Source: Streptosporangiaceae bacterium
GTDB lineage: Bacteria > Actinomycetota > Actinomycetes > Streptosporangiales > Streptosporangiaceae
Assembly (NCBI GenBank): GCA_025964715.1
Contig: JAOPYH010000372.1
Span: 1-39,945 of the forward strand
Direction of reading: 5' to 3'
DNA: 39,945 bases
This document shows, piece by piece, positions 16,693 to 25,329 of the stretch. The position numbers and the translations under genes are program-made. The notes below the pieces were generated by a model, which made no database searches, was not told the origin of the DNA, and saw nothing but the letters and a program-made list of their open reading frames with translations. Each line of letters begins with the position of its first letter. The first letter of the stretch is position 1.

Positions 16693-18400
16693 GCCGTCCG
16701 TGGGGACTGGCGGGACGCCGCGGCCCGGGGCCAACGGACCCGCCCAGCCGGCCGAGCAGGACGAGCAGGCGCCCAGCCTGGTCCGCTCAGGCATGATCAT
16801 GGCCCTCGGGACGATCGCGTCCCGGGTGACCGGGTTCCTCCGTACGGCTGTGATCGTCGCCGCTCTCGGCACGGGTCTGCTGGCGAACGCCTACAACACC
16901 GCCAACACGATCCCGAACCTGGTCTATGACTTCCTGATGGGCGGCATCCTGACCAGCGTCATCGTGCCGCTGATCGTGCGAGCCCGCGAACGGGACGCGA
17001 GGTACGGCGCACAGTTCGAACAGCGCCTGTTCACCTTGGCCGTGTTCTTCCTCGGTGGCCTGACGGTCATCGCGACCCTGCTGGCGCCGATCCTGATCAA
17101 CCTGCTGGGCAGCGGGTTCAAGGGCCAGCAGCGCGAGCTGGCGATCCTGTTCGCCTGGTTCTTCATGCCGCAGATCTTCTTCTACGGCATCGGGGCCTTC
17201 GCCGGGGCGATCCTCAACACCCGGCACCGGTTCGGCGCGCCGATGTGGGCGCCCGTGCTCAACAACGTCGTGGTGATCGCCGTCGGTCTGGCGTTCGTCC
17301 TGATCAGCACCGGCAAGGTCGACCCGGCGAACATCACCGACACCGAGTTCAACCTCCTGGCCCTCGGCACCACGGGAGGCATCGTGCTGCAGACGGTCGC
17401 GCTCTGGCCGTCACTGCGGCGGGCCGGGTTCCGCTGGCGGCCGCGCTTCGACTTCCAGCGCGGTGAGCTCGGCGAGGCCGGCCGGATGGCCGGGTGGACC
17501 CTGATGTACGTCGTGGCGACCGAGATCGGGTTCATGGTCACCACGAACCTCCTCAACAGCGCAGGGGTCCGGGGCCAGGAGGAGGGCATCGGGGAAGGCT
17601 TCGGGTTCACGCCGTACTTCAACGCCTACCAGCTCTTCCAGCTGCCGTACGCCATCGTGGCCGTCTCGGTGATCACGGCGCTACTGCCCCGGATGAGCGA
17701 GCACGCGTCGGCCGGCAACCGGCAGCTGGTCCGCGAGGACTTCTCCTCGGGCCTGCGGCTGTCCGCCGTCATCATGATCCCGGCGGCGGCGCTGATGTTC
17801 GTGCTCGGGCCGGAGATATCGACGGTGCTGTTCGCGCACGGCAACACGACGCATGCCGACGCGCTAGTGATCGCCGATGTCCTGCAGATGATGGCGATCG
17901 CCCTGGTGCCGTTCTCGACCTACCAGCTCATGCTGCGGGTCTTCTACGCCTTCCGCGACACCCGCACGCCCGCCTTCATCAGCCTCGCGACGGTCGGGAC
18001 CAACATCGCCGCGGCCGTCGCGGTCTACCAGCTGCTGCCGACCCGCCGGGTCGCGGTGGGCATCGCGGCGGGGTTGGCCCTGGCGAACGTCGTCGGCGCC
18101 GTCGTCTGCTGGGTGGTCCTGCGGTGGCGGCTGGGCGGCATGGACGGGCGTCGCATCATCGGCGGGCATCTGAAGCTGCTCGTCGCCGTATGGCCGCTCA
18201 TCGGCTTCGCGTTCGCGGTCCACAAGATCGCGGAGGCCTGGATCGGTGCGGCCACGACCATCTCGGCGCTGGGTGTGCTGGTCATCGGCAGCGCCGGTGG
18301 CGGCATCCTGTACGTGGTCTTCGCACGGCTGCTCAGAGTCGGCGAGGTACAGACACTTCTCGGTACACTGGCGAGCCGTCTCGGCCGGGGACGCGCCTGA
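16658..18400 (+). CDS. murJ: Lipid II flippase MurJ (MviN family)
   Basis: A 580-aa membrane protein of the MOP exporter superfamily that moves lipid II across the membrane for peptidoglycan synthesis. After a 40-residue polar, Pro-rich cytoplasmic tail come about 14 hydrophobic spans. Family signatures are GTIASRVTGFLRTAVIVAAL, ANAYNTANTIPNLVYDFLMG and PYFNAYQLFQLPYAIVAVSV. Unlike mycobacterial MviN (Rv3910), it stops after the transmembrane domain; the pseudokinase and extracellular domains are a separate downstream gene. Start is ATG 16658, overlapping the 3' end of the DUF6049 gene. Confidence 0.95.
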   Translation: MVRRSGGIPEAEPSVGTGGTPRPGANGPAQPAEQDEQAPSLVRSGMIMALGTIASRVTGFLRTAVIVAALGTGLLANAYNTANTIPNLVYDFLMGGILTSVIVPLIVRARERDARYGAQFEQRLFTLAVFFLGGLTVIATLLAPILINLLGSGFKGQQRELAILFAWFFMPQIFFYGIGAFAGAILNTRHRFGAPMWAPVLNNVVVIAVGLAFVLISTGKVDPANITDTEFNLLALGTTGGIVLQTVALWPSLRRAGFRWRPRFDFQRGELGEAGRMAGWTLMYVVATEIGFMVTTNLLNSAGVRGQEEGIGEGFGFTPYFNAYQLFQLPYAIVAVSVITALLPRMSEHASAGNRQLVREDFSSGLRLSAVIMIPAAALMFVLGPEISTVLFAHGNTTHADALVIADVLQMMAIALVPFSTYQLMLRVFYAFRDTRTPAFISLATVGTNIAAAVAVYQLLPTRRVAVGIAAGLALANVVGAVVCWVVLRWRLGGMDGRRIIGGHLKLLVAVWPLIGFAFAVHKIAEAWIGAATTISALGVLVIGSAGGGILYVVFARLLRVGEVQTLLGTLASRLGRGRA

Positions 18401-18428
18401 CTCCGTGGCTCAAGGATCCGAGCGCGAA

Positions 18429-18632
18429 ATGAGCCGAGTCCCACCGATGCCGGTGCGGACGACACCCGGCGCGGGGGAGAAGCCGTCCTACGTGACGAGG
18501 CAAGCCATTAACATGTTGGAGACCATGGCTCGCCGGGCAAAACCCGCGGGAAGGCAAAGAGGAGGGTCGGAGGCGCGAGCTGCCACGCCACTGACAATGG
18601 GACGCGACCACCTGCGCAGGATGACGCCTTGA
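18429..18632 (+). other. Low-bias 67-codon ORF upstream of the pseudokinase gene (uncertain)
   Basis: ATG 18429 opens a 67-codon frame whose TGA overlaps the TTG start of the pseudokinase gene as TTGA. The peptide is basic and polar (around TRQAINMLETMARRAKPAG). Roughly a third of its third codon positions are A or T, well below neighbouring genes, and AAGGA lies a rather long 12 bases upstream. It may be a translated upstream ORF or only the 5' leader of the next gene. This 228-bp gap holds no other candidate. Confidence 0.2.
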
Positions 18633-20233
18633 GCACGTCGACCATCGAACCTGGGACCCGCCTGGCCGGCCGCTACCGGCTCGAGAGCCGAGTGAGCGAA
18701 GTCGGCGGCTCCACACTGTGGAAGGCCATCGACGAGATCCTGGCCCGCGCCGTGGCCGTACGGACCTTCGCCCCGGACTTTCCGCACGTCAAAGAGGTCG
18801 TGACCGCGGCCCGGGCCGCCAGCCGGCTCACCGACCCGCGCCTGACGCAGGTCTTCGACGCCGACGACAGCGACGAACTGGCCTATGTCGTCAGCGAGTG
18901 GGTGAGCGGCGAGACGCTGCACGGCATGGTCGCGGCCCGCGGGCCGCTCGAGCCGGGCCGGGCCGCGACCCTGCTCTACGAGGCCGCGCAGGCCATCGCC
19001 GCCGGCCACGCCGCCGGCCTCGCGCACCTGTGGCTCAGCCCCGACGACCTGCTGTGGACCACCGGTGGCACGGTCAAGGTGCTCGGACTCGGCGTCGAGG
19101 CAGCGCTCTTCGGGGTGACCGCCGAGAACCCGGCCCTGATGGACGCACAGGGACTCGGCCGTATGCTTTACACGGCCCTCACCGCGCACTCGGCTCAAGC
19201 CCCCGAGGGCCGCGCCGACAACGGCGCGCTGCCCGCGGCGCCGCTGGCCGACGGGCGGCTCTCCACCCCCCGGCAGCTGCGGGCCGGCGTCCCCGAGGCG
19301 CTCGACGCCATCGTCTGCCGCACGCTCGGTATCGGGCCTGGGATCACGGCCGACCCGATCTCGACACCGGCCGCTCTCGCCGAGGCACTGGCCGGCGTGC
19401 ATCGCACCCCGCTGCCGCTCTTCGCCGGGCTGGGCGCGCACCGGCCGGCCACCGTGACCCGTACGACCCCCAGCACGATCCCGGCCACCGCGCCACAGGC
19501 GCCGCGCCCCGCCCCGCCACGTACGGCACCGCGGCCGGCGGCCCGGCAGCACGTCTCCCCGACGCCGCCCCCGCCGAACGCCCGCACCCCGACCACGCGG
19601 ACACCCCACTCGGCCGGCTCCGCCGCACGCCAGCCGGTCAACCGGCCCCTCATCGCGGTGGCGGCCGCGCTGGCGACGATCGTCGTGGGCATCGGCGGGT
19701 GGCAGATCACCCACATGGGGGCCAGCGGTAAGCCGGTGAAGTCCTCGCCGCCGGCCTCCGCGTCCACGGCCCCCGCCACGTCGGTCAAGCTGCCGTTGAC
19801 CGAGGCCTTCGGCGTCGACCCCGTGGGCGACGACGGAGGTAAGGCGCCGGGCAAGGCCAGGCTCGCCATCGATGGCAAGGCCGACACGGCCTGGCGCAGT
19901 TCCTTCTACACTTCTCCGGACTTCGGCAAGCTCAAAAAGGGCGTCGGCCTGATGGTCGATCTGGGCAGCGCGAAAACGATCACCGAGGTCACCACGGACA
20001 TGCCCATCAGCCAGGGTGCGTCCGTCGAAATCCGGGCTGGTGATTCCAAGAGCCTGGACAGCCTCAAGCAGGTCGCTTCAGCCGACAACGTGGGCGGCGG
20101 CAAAACCTCGTTCAGGCTCGCGAAGCCGAGCACCGTGCGCTACGTGCTGATCTGGTTCACCAAACTGTCGGCCGGCTCCGACGGCCAGCTCCGGGCCGAG
20201 GTCTCCGAGGTCACGGTGCAGGGCCGGCGATAG
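18629..20233 (+). CDS. Membrane pseudokinase with extracytoplasmic discoidin-like domain
   Basis: A 534-aa protein that starts at TTG 18629, with AGGA about eight bases upstream. Residues 15-260 follow a Ser/Thr kinase fold (GRYRLESRV... onward) but key residues are missing. The VAIK lysine is Arg45 (VAVRTF), the HRDLKPxN loop is HLWLSPDD (133-140), and the DFG position reads GLG (153-155), so it should not phosphorylate. Residues 270-338 are a Pro/Thr-rich linker, 341-358 a membrane span. Residues 388-534 resemble an F5/8 type C (discoidin) beta-sandwich (IDGKADTAWRSS; VDLGSAKTITEV; RYVLIWFTKL). It equals the C-terminal half of mycobacterial MviN (Rv3910), whose phosphorylated pseudokinase recruits the FHA protein FhaA. 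Confidence 0.88.
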   Translation: MSTSTIEPGTRLAGRYRLESRVSEVGGSTLWKAIDEILARAVAVRTFAPDFPHVKEVVTAARAASRLTDPRLTQVFDADDSDELAYVVSEWVSGETLHGMVAARGPLEPGRAATLLYEAAQAIAAGHAAGLAHLWLSPDDLLWTTGGTVKVLGLGVEAALFGVTAENPALMDAQGLGRMLYTALTAHSAQAPEGRADNGALPAAPLADGRLSTPRQLRAGVPEALDAIVCRTLGIGPGITADPISTPAALAEALAGVHRTPLPLFAGLGAHRPATVTRTTPSTIPATAPQAPRPAPPRTAPRPAARQHVSPTPPPPNARTPTTRTPHSAGSAARQPVNRPLIAVAAALATIVVGIGGWQITHMGASGKPVKSSPPASASTAPATSVKLPLTEAFGVDPVGDDGGKAPGKARLAIDGKADTAWRSSFYTSPDFGKLKKGVGLMVDLGSAKTITEVTTDMPISQGASVEIRAGDSKSLDSLKQVASADNVGGGKTSFRLAKPSTVRYVLIWFTKLSAGSDGQLRAEVSEVTVQGRR

Positions 20234-20341
20234 CCCCCTGGGCCGGTGTGCGCGGCTGAAGTGGCCCGCGCGCCTCCCCCTCCCCAGGAGCCCGGGCAAA
20301 GGCTGGGTTCGAGTCGGTACGGCCGCTATGCTGTCCTTTCT

Positions 20342-20500
20342 ATGGATCTACCGCCTGGCACTCCCCTGCCTTCGGGCTGCCGGACAGATCTCGACCTCGC
20401 CGTCTTCGGGAAACCACCCTTGCTCCTCACTGCGCGCAGGCCGCACGGGCTCACGTCCTTCGGGTGCCCCGATCTCGACCTTCTCTGGCCGGCGGAGTAG
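20342..20500 (+). other. Possible 52-aa small ORF just upstream of sigM
   Basis: ATG 20342 opens a frame ending at TAG 20500, five bases before the sigM GTG. TATGCT (20327-20332) is a good TANNNT -10 element ending nine bases before the ATG. The peptide (MDLPPGTPLPSGCRTDLDLA... ending in CPDLDLLWPAE) repeats a C-x-x-DLDL element. Third-position GC is intermediate, so coding is uncertain. It may be a leader peptide, or the TATGCT may simply be the promoter of sigM with a leader of about 165 bases. Confidence 0.3.
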
Positions 20501-20505
20501 CCGCC

Positions 20506-21129
20506 GTGGCCTTCGCGAGCGGCCGGCAGGCCGAGGTGGTGCCGGACAAGGAGCTGCTCTCCCGGCACGCGCAGGGTGATCCGCACGCGTTCGCGGAGAT
20601 CGTGCACCGGCATCGGGACCGGATGTGGGCCGTGGCGCTGCGGACGCTCGGCGACCCGGAGGAGGCCGCCGACGCCCTCCAGGACGCCTTCCTCTCCGCC
20701 TTCCGGGCGGCAGGCCGGTTTCGCGGCGACGCCGCCGTCACGACCTGGCTGCACCGCATCGTCGTCAACGCCTGCCTGGACCGGGTGCGGCGTAAGACCC
20801 TGCGGCCGGCCGTGTCCATGGGGGACGACGCGATCCTGGACTCCCTCGCGCCGAAGAGCGCCGACCCGACCTCCTCGCACGAGGTCTCCCTGGACGTCAG
20901 CGCCGCACTCCAGCAGTTGCCCTTCGAACAACGGGCGGCCCTGATCCTGGTCGACATGATGGGATACTCCGTCGACGACGCCGCCCGGGTCCTGGAGGTC
21001 CCGCCTGGCACGATCAAGAGCCGCTGCGCCCGGGGCCGGGCCAGGCTCGCACCACTTCTTGTCCATCTCAGGAACCGACAGGGTGCCACGAACGTCGAAC
21101 CTGCGGAGGAAGGAGGTGGCAATCCGTGA
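20506..21129 (+). CDS. sigM: ECF RNA polymerase sigma factor SigM
   Basis: A 207-aa sigma factor with region 2 (DPHAFAEIVHRHRDRMWAVA, then EEAADALQDAFLSAF and TWLHRIVVNACLDRVRR) and region 4 (LQQLPFEQRAALILVDMMGY, then VPPGTIKSRCARGRARL). Position and sequence match actinobacterial SigM, an oxidative or envelope-stress sigma factor. GTG 20506 is chosen because GGCGGAG lies about eight bases upstream; the frame is open to GTG 20464. The TGA overlaps the anti-sigma gene's GTG as GTGA, so the pair is translationally coupled. Confidence 0.93.
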   Translation: MAFASGRQAEVVPDKELLSRHAQGDPHAFAEIVHRHRDRMWAVALRTLGDPEEAADALQDAFLSAFRAAGRFRGDAAVTTWLHRIVVNACLDRVRRKTLRPAVSMGDDAILDSLAPKSADPTSSHEVSLDVSAALQQLPFEQRAALILVDMMGYSVDDAARVLEVPPGTIKSRCARGRARLAPLLVHLRNRQGATNVEPAEEGGGNP

Positions 21130-21920
21130 ACTCTGCTCACCTTGAATACGAGACCCTGGCCGACCTGGCGGAGGGCCTGCTCGACGACGCACTGGCCGCC
21201 TCCGCCGCCGAGCATCTCGCGGACTGCGGGCTGTGCCGCGAACGCTCCGCTGAGCTCACCGAGGTCTCTCGGCTGCTGGCCGAGAGTCCCGTTCCGCCCA
21301 TGCCGGAGGCGCTGGCCGCTCGCATCGACGCCGCCGTCGCGGCTGAGTCGATGGCGACCGCGACCGTGGCGAGCATGCGGGCCCGCCGCGACCGGCGCGG
21401 GCTGCGGATCCTCTCGGCCGCCGCCGCGGCGATCGTCGTGGTGGGCGGCGGAGCCATGGTGACCCGAGCGGTGACCGACTCGGCCTCGACGTCTGCGTCG
21501 AACCCCCCGCACGGGGCGCCCGTACCGTTTCAGGACCACAGGAAGACCTCAGCCGACAGCAGCCGGGCCACGCCGCGGATGGCACCCAACTCGGCTCCGC
21601 AGGTCCGTGCCGCCGGCTATCCCGTCGCCGCCACGGGCACCGACTATCGCGAGAGCACGCTCGGCGCTCAGATCACCGCCACACTCGGCCGAGCCGGCGG
21701 TACGACCGGCGATGCCGCGCAGCCGCTGGCCGGCTGCGTCGACCGGATCGCGGCCGGACGCCGCCCACTCCTGGTCGACAACGCGCGCTTCGAGCACACG
21801 CCTGCGACGGTCATCGCCTTCGCGGGGGCCGATGCCCGGCGGCTGGACGTCTCGATCGTGGGATCCGGCTGTTCCGCCGACGATCCCGGCCTGATCAAAC
21901 ACCTCCAGACCACTCGCTGA
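21126..21920 (+). CDS. rsmA: Anti-sigma-M factor, ZAS-like membrane protein (RsmA type)
   Basis: A 264-aa protein. The N-terminal anti-sigma domain carries H-x3-C-x2-C (His30, Cys34, Cys37 in EHLADCGLC), a zinc-binding anti-sigma pattern; the S. coelicolor counterpart RsmA has been reported to carry an iron-sulfur cluster instead. One membrane span lies at about residues 94-112. The roughly 150-residue extracytoplasmic part contains two Cys (LAGC, VGSGC) that could form a disulfide. A near-perfect AAGGAGGTGG ribosome site precedes GTG 21126. It overlaps sigM and presumably holds SigM inactive at the membrane until a signal arrives. This rsmA must not be confused with the 16S rRNA methyltransferase of the same name. 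Confidence 0.87.
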   Translation: MNSAHLEYETLADLAEGLLDDALAASAAEHLADCGLCRERSAELTEVSRLLAESPVPPMPEALAARIDAAVAAESMATATVASMRARRDRRGLRILSAAAAAIVVVGGGAMVTRAVTDSASTSASNPPHGAPVPFQDHRKTSADSSRATPRMAPNSAPQVRAAGYPVAATGTDYRESTLGAQITATLGRAGGTTGDAAQPLAGCVDRIAAGRRPLLVDNARFEHTPATVIAFAGADARRLDVSIVGSGCSADDPGLIKHLQTTR

Positions 21921-21943
21921 GCCGCCGCCCGGGTCGCCGGCCG

Positions 21944-21969
21944 GGAATCTCCGCGCCATAGGATCGGTT
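21944..21969 (+). promoter_or_regulatory. SigR-type promoter for trxB (GGAAT-N18-GTT)
   Basis: GGAAT at 21944-21948, exactly 18 bases, then GTT at 21967-21969. This matches the SigR/SigH thiol-stress promoter consensus GGAAT-N18-GTT of actinobacteria, and lies 57 bases upstream of the trxB GTG. Thioredoxin operons are classic SigR targets, so the call agrees with the gene it precedes. Confidence 0.82.
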
Positions 21970-22026
21970 GTCGCCACTGGCGGCAAGGATGTGAAATCCC
22001 GTCGCGATCCAGAGAGAGGCGCACGA

Positions 22027-22983
22027 GTGAACGACGTTCGCAATGTGATCATTATCGGCTCGGGGCCGGCCGGCTACACGGCCGCCATCTACGCCGCCCG
22101 GGGCGATCTGAAGCCGCTCCTGATCGAGGGCGCCGTGACCGCGGGCGGGGCCCTGATGAACACGACCGACGTCGAGAACTTCCCCGGCTTCCCCGATGGC
22201 ATCCTCGGTCCGGACCTGATGGACAACCTCCGCAAGCAGGCGGAGCGGTTCGGCACGGACTTCATCACCGACGACGTGACCGAGGTCGACCTCACCGCGT
22301 CGCCGAAGATCGTCAAGGTGGACGGCGAGATCTACCGGGCCAAGTCGGTGATCATTGCGACCGGCTCGAAGTACCGCGAACTCGGTCTGCCCAAGGAGCA
22401 GAAGCTGTCCGGCCGCGGCGTCTCGTGGTGCGCGACGTGCGACGGCTTCTTCTTCCGAGACCAGGACATCGCGGTGATCGGCGGCGGTGACTCGGCGATG
22501 GAAGAGGCGATCTTCCTCACCCGGTTCGCGCGTTCGGTGACCGTGGTGCACCGCCGCGACTCGCTCCGCGCGAGCAAGATCATGCAGGACCGCGCGTTCG
22601 CGAACGAGAAGATCAAGTTCGCCTGGAACAGCGGGGTCGTGGACATCCTCGGGGACGACCGCCTCACTGGCATCCGACTGCGCGACATCCAGACCGGTGA
22701 GGAGCGCACGCTGGAGATCACCGGGCTGTTCATCGCGATCGGGCACGAGCCCCGCAGCGAGCTGTTCACCGGCGTCCTCGACACCGATGACGAGGGCTAC
22801 CTTCTCGTCGAGTCGCCGACCACCAAGACCAAGATCTCGGGTGTGTTCGCGTGCGGCGACGTGGTGGACCACACCTACCGTCAGGCCATCACCGCCTCCG
22901 GCAGCGGATGCGCCGCGGCGATCGACGCCGAGCGCTGGCTCCAGGACCAGGAGCTCGCGGAGCTCACCCCCCAGCAGGTTTGA
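22027..22983 (+). CDS. trxB: Thioredoxin reductase (NADPH)
   Basis: A 318-aa flavoprotein that reduces thioredoxin with NADPH. FAD motif GSGPAG (11-16), redox-active Cys135 and Cys138 in [13 protein letters not shown] motif [10 protein letters not shown] (152-161) with the [10 protein letters not shown] phosphate-binding stretch, and the second FAD motif [17 protein letters not shown] are all intact. GTG 22027 has GAGAGAGG upstream; the frame remains open to 21991. It lies behind a SigR-type promoter and 49 bases before trxA, forming a trxBA operon. Confidence 0.97.
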   Translation: MNDVRNVIIIGSGPAGYTAAIYAARGDLKPLLIEGAVTAGGALMNTTDVENFPGFPDGILGPDLMDNLRKQAERFGTDFITDDVTEVDLTASPKIVKVDGEIYRAKSVIIATGSKYRELGLPKEQKLSGRGVSWCATCDGFFFRDQDIAVIGGGDSAMEEAIFLTRFARSVTVVHRRDSLRASKIMQDRAFANEKIKFAWNSGVVDILGDDRLTGIRLRDIQTGEERTLEITGLFIAIGHEPRSELFTGVLDTDDEGYLLVESPTTKTKISGVFACGDVVDHTYRQAITASGSGCAAAIDAERWLQDQELAELTPQQV

Positions 22984-23032
22984 CGGCGACGGAACCGAAC
23001 AGTCGCCGCAGAGTGAAGGAGACCCCATCGCC

Positions 23033-23347
23033 ATGAAATCCGTGACCGACGCCGACTTCGAGGTCGAAGTTCTCAAAAATGACAAGCCGGTCCTGGTGGA
23101 CTTCTGGGCTGAATGGTGCGCGCCGTGCCGGATGGTCGCCCCAGTCCTCGAGGAGATCGCCAAGGAGCACGGGGACAAGCTGGAGATCGTCAAGCTCAAC
23201 ATCGACGAGAACCCGCAGGTTCCGGGCAAGTACGGCATCATGCAGATCCCGACCTTGAACGTCTACTCCGGCGGCGAGGTCGTGAAGCAGATCATGGGCG
23301 CCAAGCCCAAGGCCGCGATGCTCCGCGAGCTGGCCGAGTTCATCTGA
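23033..23347 (+). CDS. trxA: Thioredoxin
   Basis: A 104-aa thioredoxin with active site WCAPC (Cys29, Cys32; an Ala-for-Gly variant of WCGPC), the buried VDFWAEW strand and the cis-Pro73 in MQIPTL. It is the small dithiol carrier reduced by TrxB. GAAGGAG precedes ATG 23033 by about ten bases. The gene ends just before a strong terminator. In mycobacteria the next gene would be cwlM; here the terminator and a converging GNAT gene follow directly. Confidence 0.97.
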   Translation: MKSVTDADFEVEVLKNDKPVLVDFWAEWCAPCRMVAPVLEEIAKEHGDKLEIVKLNIDENPQVPGKYGIMQIPTLNVYSGGEVVKQIMGAKPKAAMLRELAEFI

Positions 23348-23368
23348 TCGAGCTCAGCCGCAACACCG

Positions 23369-23402
23369 ATACGGCTCCGCACCGAGAGGTGCGGAGCCGT
23401 AT
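23369..23402. terminator. Strong terminator between trxA and the converging GNAT gene
   Basis: A perfect 15-bp stem (ATACGGCTCCGCACC with its complement) closed by the tetraloop GAGA, 21 bases after the trxA stop and 25 bases from the end of the convergent GNAT gene. It can act in both directions. Confidence 0.87.
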
Positions 23403-23427
23403 GCGTTCAGCGAGGCCTGAGCATCGC

Positions 23428-24045
23428 TCAGGCGGGCCGGAGGGCGCCCTCCGGTGTCATCGAACCGAGGAGGCGTTCCAGCGCCACCTCGACGTCCTCA
23501 CGCCACGACAGGACCGACTTCAACTCGAGCCGCAATCGCGGAAAGCGGTGGTGGGGCCGGATCGTCTTGAAGCCCACTGAGAGCAGATAGTCGGCCGGGA
23601 CCACGCAGCCGCCGGACTCGCCCTTCACATCGCCGAAGGCCTCGATGGCCTTGACTCCGCGCCGGGTGAGGTCCTTGGCCACGCCCTGCACGAGCATGCG
23701 GCCGAGCCCCCCACCGGCGAACTCCGGGACCACATGCGCCGTCATCAGCAGCACGGCGTCCGCGCTGACCGGACTGGTCGGGAAGGCCACCGACCGCGGC
23801 ACGTAGAGCGGCGGTGCGAAGAGCACATAGCCCGCGGGCACGCCGTCCACATAGACGATCTTCCCGCAGCTCCCCCACTCCAGGAGGGTGGAGGAGATCC
23901 ATGCCTCTTTTTCGAGCGCGGGGTCGCCGGCCTCGGCGGCCCGCTGCCCATTGACGGGGTCGAGCTCCCAGAACACGCAGCGACGGCAACGGCGCGGGAG
24001 ATCATCGAGATTGTCCAGCGTGACACTGGCGAGACGACGCGACAC
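23428..24045 (-). CDS. GNAT-family N-acetyltransferase
   Basis: A 205-aa protein. Residues 20-30 contain RRCRRCVFWELDP, a Cys-x2-Cys that might bind metal. The acetyl-CoA-binding region is seen at VLLMTAHVVPEFAGGGLGRMLVQGVAKDL (V-P-x-F-x-G-x-G-L-G), followed by GVKAIEAFGD and ADYLLSVGFKTIRPHHRFPR, the usual GNAT motif B. Start is GTG 24045 with GAAGGG upstream. A GNAT gene of this type lies between trxA and parB in Streptomyces (and Rv3916c in M. tuberculosis), so its position is conserved. Substrate is unknown. Confidence 0.83.
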   Translation of the reverse strand: MSRRLASVTLDNLDDLPRRCRRCVFWELDPVNGQRAAEAGDPALEKEAWISSTLLEWGSCGKIVYVDGVPAGYVLFAPPLYVPRSVAFPTSPVSADAVLLMTAHVVPEFAGGGLGRMLVQGVAKDLTRRGVKAIEAFGDVKGESGGCVVPADYLLSVGFKTIRPHHRFPRLRLELKSVLSWREDVEVALERLLGSMTPEGALRPA

Positions 24046-24182
24046 CGGCAGGCACCCTTCTGGTACGGATCGCCTTCATGGAAATTCCCGATAGCCGGTC
24101 GGGCCCAAGGGCATCGTATCGGAGAGAGGCTGCCCCGCAACGGACGGTGGCCATCCTCGCGCGTCACCATGTCTTGGCAGTT

Positions 24183-24196
24183 GTTTCACGTGGAAC
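24183..24196. other. parS: parS centromere site (GTTTCACGTGGAAC)
   Basis: GTTTCACGTGGAAC differs at one position from the perfect palindrome GTTTCACGTGAAAC and is a common actinobacterial parS variant. It lies in the noncoding gap downstream of parB. ParB loads here as a CTP-dependent clamp and ParA moves the complex. The sequence match is exact for the known variant and the context (parAB, oriC) fits. Confidence 0.9.
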
Positions 24197-24276
24197 ACGG
24201 CCGCTCACGGCGCTCCATCTCCAGCCCACGCGGCGTCACACCCCCTGGAAATGCGGTCAGAAGGGGGCGAACGCAC

Positions 24277-24312
24277 GAGCGCCCGGTGACCGACAAGGGT
24301 CTCCGGGCGCTC
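24277..24312 (-). terminator. Terminator downstream of parB
   Basis: GAGCGCCCGG (24277-24286) and CCGGGCGCTC (24303-24312) form a perfect 10-bp stem with a 16-base loop, 18 bases beyond the parB stop on the minus strand. No T-tract is present. It likely ends the rsmG-parA-parB transcript. Confidence 0.65.
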
Positions 24313-24329
24313 TGGGCGACGCTAGGTGA

Positions 24330-25277
24330 TCAGCTTTCGTCGGCGCTGACGAAGGCCGCGGCATCCGGTGCCATGACCTTGATGATCCGCTCTAGGTCTT
24401 CGATTGAGGCGAACTCGACAACGATTTTGCCTTTGCGTTTGCCCCGGTCGACCGACACCTTTGTCTCGTAGCGATCCGAGAGGCGATCCGCGAGCTCTCG
24501 GAGCACCGGCTCAGCCGGCCTGCGGCTTCCCACCCTGCGGGGAGCGGCCGCCTGTGGCTCGGCCTCCCGGGTGGCGATGATCTCCTCGACCGCGCGTACC
24601 GACAGCCCCTCGGCCACGACCCGGAGGGCGAGGTGCTCTTGAGCCTCGACGCTGTCGAGCGAAAGCAGCGCCCGGGCGTGGCCGGCGCTGAGCACCCCGG
24701 CCGCGACGCGGCGTTGTACGGCGGGAGGCAGGTTGAGCAGGCGGAGCGTGTTGGAGATATGCGGGCGCGAACGCCCGATCCGCGAAGCCAGCTGCTCGTG
24801 GGTGGCGCCGAAGTCGTCCAGCAGCTGCTGATAGGCGGCCGCCTCCTCCAGCGCGTTGAGCTGCTGGCGGTGCAGGTTCTCAATGAGCGCGTCGCGGAGC
24901 ATGTCGTTGTCGCCGGTTTCCCGGATGATCGCGGGGATGCTCTCCAGCGCGGCGAGTTGAGAGGCCCGCCAGCGCCGCTCACCCATGATCAGCTCATAGC
25001 GCTCCGGGCCCACCTCACGCACCACGACCGGCTGCAGCAGGCCGACGATGCCGATCGAGGCGGCCAGCTCGTCGAGAGCCTCCTCATCGAACTGCCGGCG
25101 CGGCTGTTTGGGGTTCGGAGAGATCGACTTCACCGGGAGCTCGGCGAACCTCGCTCCGTCGACCTGCGCCAGTGCCGCGGACTCGCCGGGGTCCTGCGTG
25201 GGCTCACTCCCGGGCACCGGCCCGGTGGGGATGAGTGCGCCCAGACCCTTGCCCAGCCCTCGTCGCTGCTGACTCAC
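24330..25277 (-). CDS. parB: Chromosome-partitioning protein ParB
   Basis: A 315-aa ParB CTPase that binds parS and spreads on DNA. The N-terminus [13 protein letters not shown] is the ParA-interacting region. The CTP-binding parts are [20 protein letters not shown] (99-106) and ENLHR (133-137), followed by the helix-turn-helix ([21 protein letters not shown], about 161-181) and a C-terminal dimerization segment ([20 protein letters not shown]). GTG 25277 has GGGAGAAG upstream. It follows parA by 52 bases. Confidence 0.96.
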   Translation of the reverse strand: MSQQRRGLGKGLGALIPTGPVPGSEPTQDPGESAALAQVDGARFAELPVKSISPNPKQPRRQFDEEALDELAASIGIVGLLQPVVVREVGPERYELIMGERRWRASQLAALESIPAIIRETGDNDMLRDALIENLHRQQLNALEEAAAYQQLLDDFGATHEQLASRIGRSRPHISNTLRLLNLPPAVQRRVAAGVLSAGHARALLSLDSVEAQEHLALRVVAEGLSVRAVEEIIATREAEPQAAAPRRVGSRRPAEPVLRELADRLSDRYETKVSVDRGKRKGKIVVEFASIEDLERIIKVMAPDAAAFVSADES

Positions 25278-25329
25278 TGCTTCTCCCTGTTCATTTCCTC
25301 GTTGAGCTCAGCCGCCCTATCCCACCGGG

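Noticed and set aside
14386..16872. 828-codon minus-strand open frame opposite the DUF6049 gene
   Set aside because: High-GC antisense artefact. The plus frame has a signal peptide, C-terminal span and conserved synteny; the minus frame has no recognisable domain.
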